Shown piece after piece: positions 63,254 through 64,000 of a DNA stretch of 64,000 bases. The position numbers and the translations under genes are program-made. Under the pieces are notes generated by a model. That model ran no database searches. It worked only from the letters and a program-made list of their open reading frames with translations, and was not told the DNA's origin. The stretch spans positions 19,400 to 83,399 of the forward strand of contig JASHOX010000075.1 in the NCBI GenBank assembly GCA_030038415.1, given 5' to 3'. The DNA is from Xanthobacteraceae bacterium. Its GTDB lineage: Bacteria > Pseudomonadota > Alphaproteobacteria > Rhizobiales > Xanthobacteraceae. Positions within the stretch are counted from its first letter, which is position 1, and each line of letters opens with the position of its first letter.

Positions 63254-63268
63254 ATATCTTTTAGATAT
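63254..63268. promoter_or_regulatory. ATATC-N5-GATAT dyad (RND operon)
   Basis: ATATC-TTTTA-GATAT, about 160 bp upstream of the adaptor start. Same dyad as at 53601-53615. Confidence 0.4.
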
Positions 63269-63400
63269 TTTTCAATGAGCGAAACAATCGATCGACTTTA
63301 TTTCTGTCTGTATGTCCCCTCCTCTTCGCTCCTCGCCGCTCGCCGCGTTTATGGACACTGACAGAATTGTAAGCAGCACAATGTCGTTGCAAGATTTTTG

Positions 63401-63416
63401 CTGTGATAAGTCACAG
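63401..63416. promoter_or_regulatory. Palindrome CTGTGA-TAAG-TCACAG
   Basis: Perfect 6-4-6 dyad, about 140 bp ahead of the NodT gene. Half-sites resemble CRP/FNR-family boxes, but the four-base spacer is shorter than the CRP spacing. Confidence 0.45.
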
Positions 63417-63555
63417 TTCTTTTCCGCGTGAATAATTCGCAGTGTGGCCAAGTCATCACAGCGTGCACGCGGGAAATCTGAAATGATGATGAAAGCGGCT
63501 TGCGGACATCGCGGTCCGTTTGCTGTAATTCACTCGGAATGTTTTTGCTGGAAAG

Positions 63556-64000
63556 ATGTCGGTGCGGGGGACTAAGTTGTTTTTTAGGACTAACGCGGCG
63601 CTTGCAGCGGCGATGCTGCTGACCAGCTGCGCGGTCGGGCCGGACTTTCACGTTCCTGCGGCACCGGACGTCACGCGGTACACCGCGGAACCTCTGGCGC
63701 TGCGCACCTCGGCTACCGACACGCCGGACGGGCAGGCCCAACATCTGCTGCCTGGACGGGACATCCCCGAGGAATGGTGGACACTGTTCAGATCGCCGGC
63801 ACTCGGCGCCCTAGTGGCACAGGCGCTGAACAACAATCCCAATCTGCAATCGGCCATTGCCACGCTGCGCTCGGCGAAAGAATCCGTTTATGCGCAGGAG
63901 GGCAAGTTCTTCCCGCTCGTCCAATACAATTTCAATCCGACGCGCCAACAAACCGCTTCGGTGATATCGCCGGTCCTAGGGTCGGCCGCCAATCCTTTCA
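63556..64000 (+). CDS. NodT-family outer-membrane efflux lipoprotein (partial, runs off the window)
   Basis: 148 residues are visible from the ATG at 63556. A lipoprotein signal with lipobox LTSC (Cys at residue 25) is followed by 'VGPDFHVP', the near-universal start of mature OprM/NodT proteins, 'EEWWTLFRSPALGALVAQALNNNPNLQSAIATLRSAKE' (first helical hairpin) and 'FFPLVQYNF'. It would be the outer-membrane channel of the tripartite pump, although it is transcribed divergently from the adaptor and RND genes. Confidence 0.93.
   Translation, partial: MSVRGTKLFFRTNAALAAAMLLTSCAVGPDFHVPAAPDVTRYTAEPLALRTSATDTPDGQAQHLLPGRDIPEEWWTLFRSPALGALVAQALNNNPNLQSAIATLRSAKESVYAQEGKFFPLVQYNFNPTRQQTASVISPVLGSAANPF

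Larger units (their letters stand above)
63094..63555. other. Divergent intergenic region of the efflux locus (462 bp)
   Basis: No gene. It holds the ATATC-N5-GATAT dyad and the CTGTGA/TCACAG palindrome. Confidence 0.5.

Noticed and set aside
1..64000. CRISPR arrays, tRNA/rRNA genes, intact insertion sequences
   Set aside because: No regularly spaced repeats, cloverleaf-like T-loop sequences, transposase motifs or terminal inverted repeats were noticed on reading.

Overview
The window looks like about 64 kb of chromosome from a high-GC alphaproteobacterium of the Hyphomicrobiales (Rhizobiales). A Bradyrhizobium/Rhodopseudomonas/Pseudolabrys-like relative fits best. This rests on high-GC coding bias, a DUF1127 protein, Omp25/31-type and BBP2-type outer-membrane barrels, an alphaproteobacterial-style sox cluster with soxK, and Pro/Ala-rich membrane-anchored proteins. 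No tRNA, rRNA, CRISPR array or intact insertion sequence was seen.

Layout. 0-5.6 kb: ModE-like regulator, MFS exporter, DUF1127 protein, a CTS-type Ntn amidohydrolase and a CocE/NonD hydrolase. 5.7-12.9 kb: a chemotaxis block on the minus strand (cheW, three methyl-accepting proteins and a secreted Cache protein), in which one receptor is frameshifted exactly at the edge of a 116-bp repeat. 13-20.7 kb: cupin, class II glutamine amidotransferase, a decayed carboxylate-amine ligase, glycerol kinase, and a divergent four-gene ABC transporter of the sn-glycerol-3-phosphate (ugp) type. 20.8-23.7 kb: Sel1-repeat and proline-rich membrane proteins. 23.7-32.5 kb: thiosulfate oxidation, with a BigR/SqrR-like persulfide-type repressor and a metallo-beta-lactamase protein on one strand, and soxCDXYZAKB plus two exported DsrE proteins on the other. 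32.5-40 kb: PadR regulator, lactonase-like hydrolase, an atypical SDR, a CoxMSL-type molybdenum hydroxylase and a translationally coupled TTC38-like TPR protein. 40-47 kb: acyl-CoA synthetase, then a two-gene unit encoding a LodB-like flavoprotein and a 1346-residue LodA-like protein that carries a C-terminal haem-oxygenase-like diiron domain. 47-57.5 kb: a broken GFA gene, two outer-membrane proteins, a KdpDE-like two-component pair, a second orphan KdpD-like kinase, and a small cluster of secreted CDWxGPGARAxYxC proteins. 57.7-64 kb: an HME-type RND heavy-metal efflux system with a divergent NodT-family outer-membrane factor that runs off the window.

How the genes work together. The sox block is a complete periplasmic thiosulfate-oxidation module: SoxXA with SoxK, the SoxYZ carrier, SoxB thiosulfohydrolase and SoxCD sulfur dehydrogenase. 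It sits under a two-cysteine ArsR repressor whose gene diverges from soxC. Glycerol kinase lies back to back with the ugp-type transporter, which suggests glycerol/glycerophosphodiester use. The envelope-stress half of the window couples porins, two-component sensors and metal efflux, and short motifs recur in several of those promoters.

The best candidate for a previously undescribed system is the LodB-LodA/HDO pair (41713-46913). A predicted cysteine-tryptophylquinone (CTQ) oxidase is fused in one chain to a predicted diiron oxygenase-like domain. Second is the family of tiny secreted proteins built on a 14-residue cysteine-bounded repeat (54603-55393), with a possible small RNA between the two genes. 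Gene starts were chosen from Shine-Dalgarno spacing and overlaps; all family assignments are from reading the sequence, without database searches.
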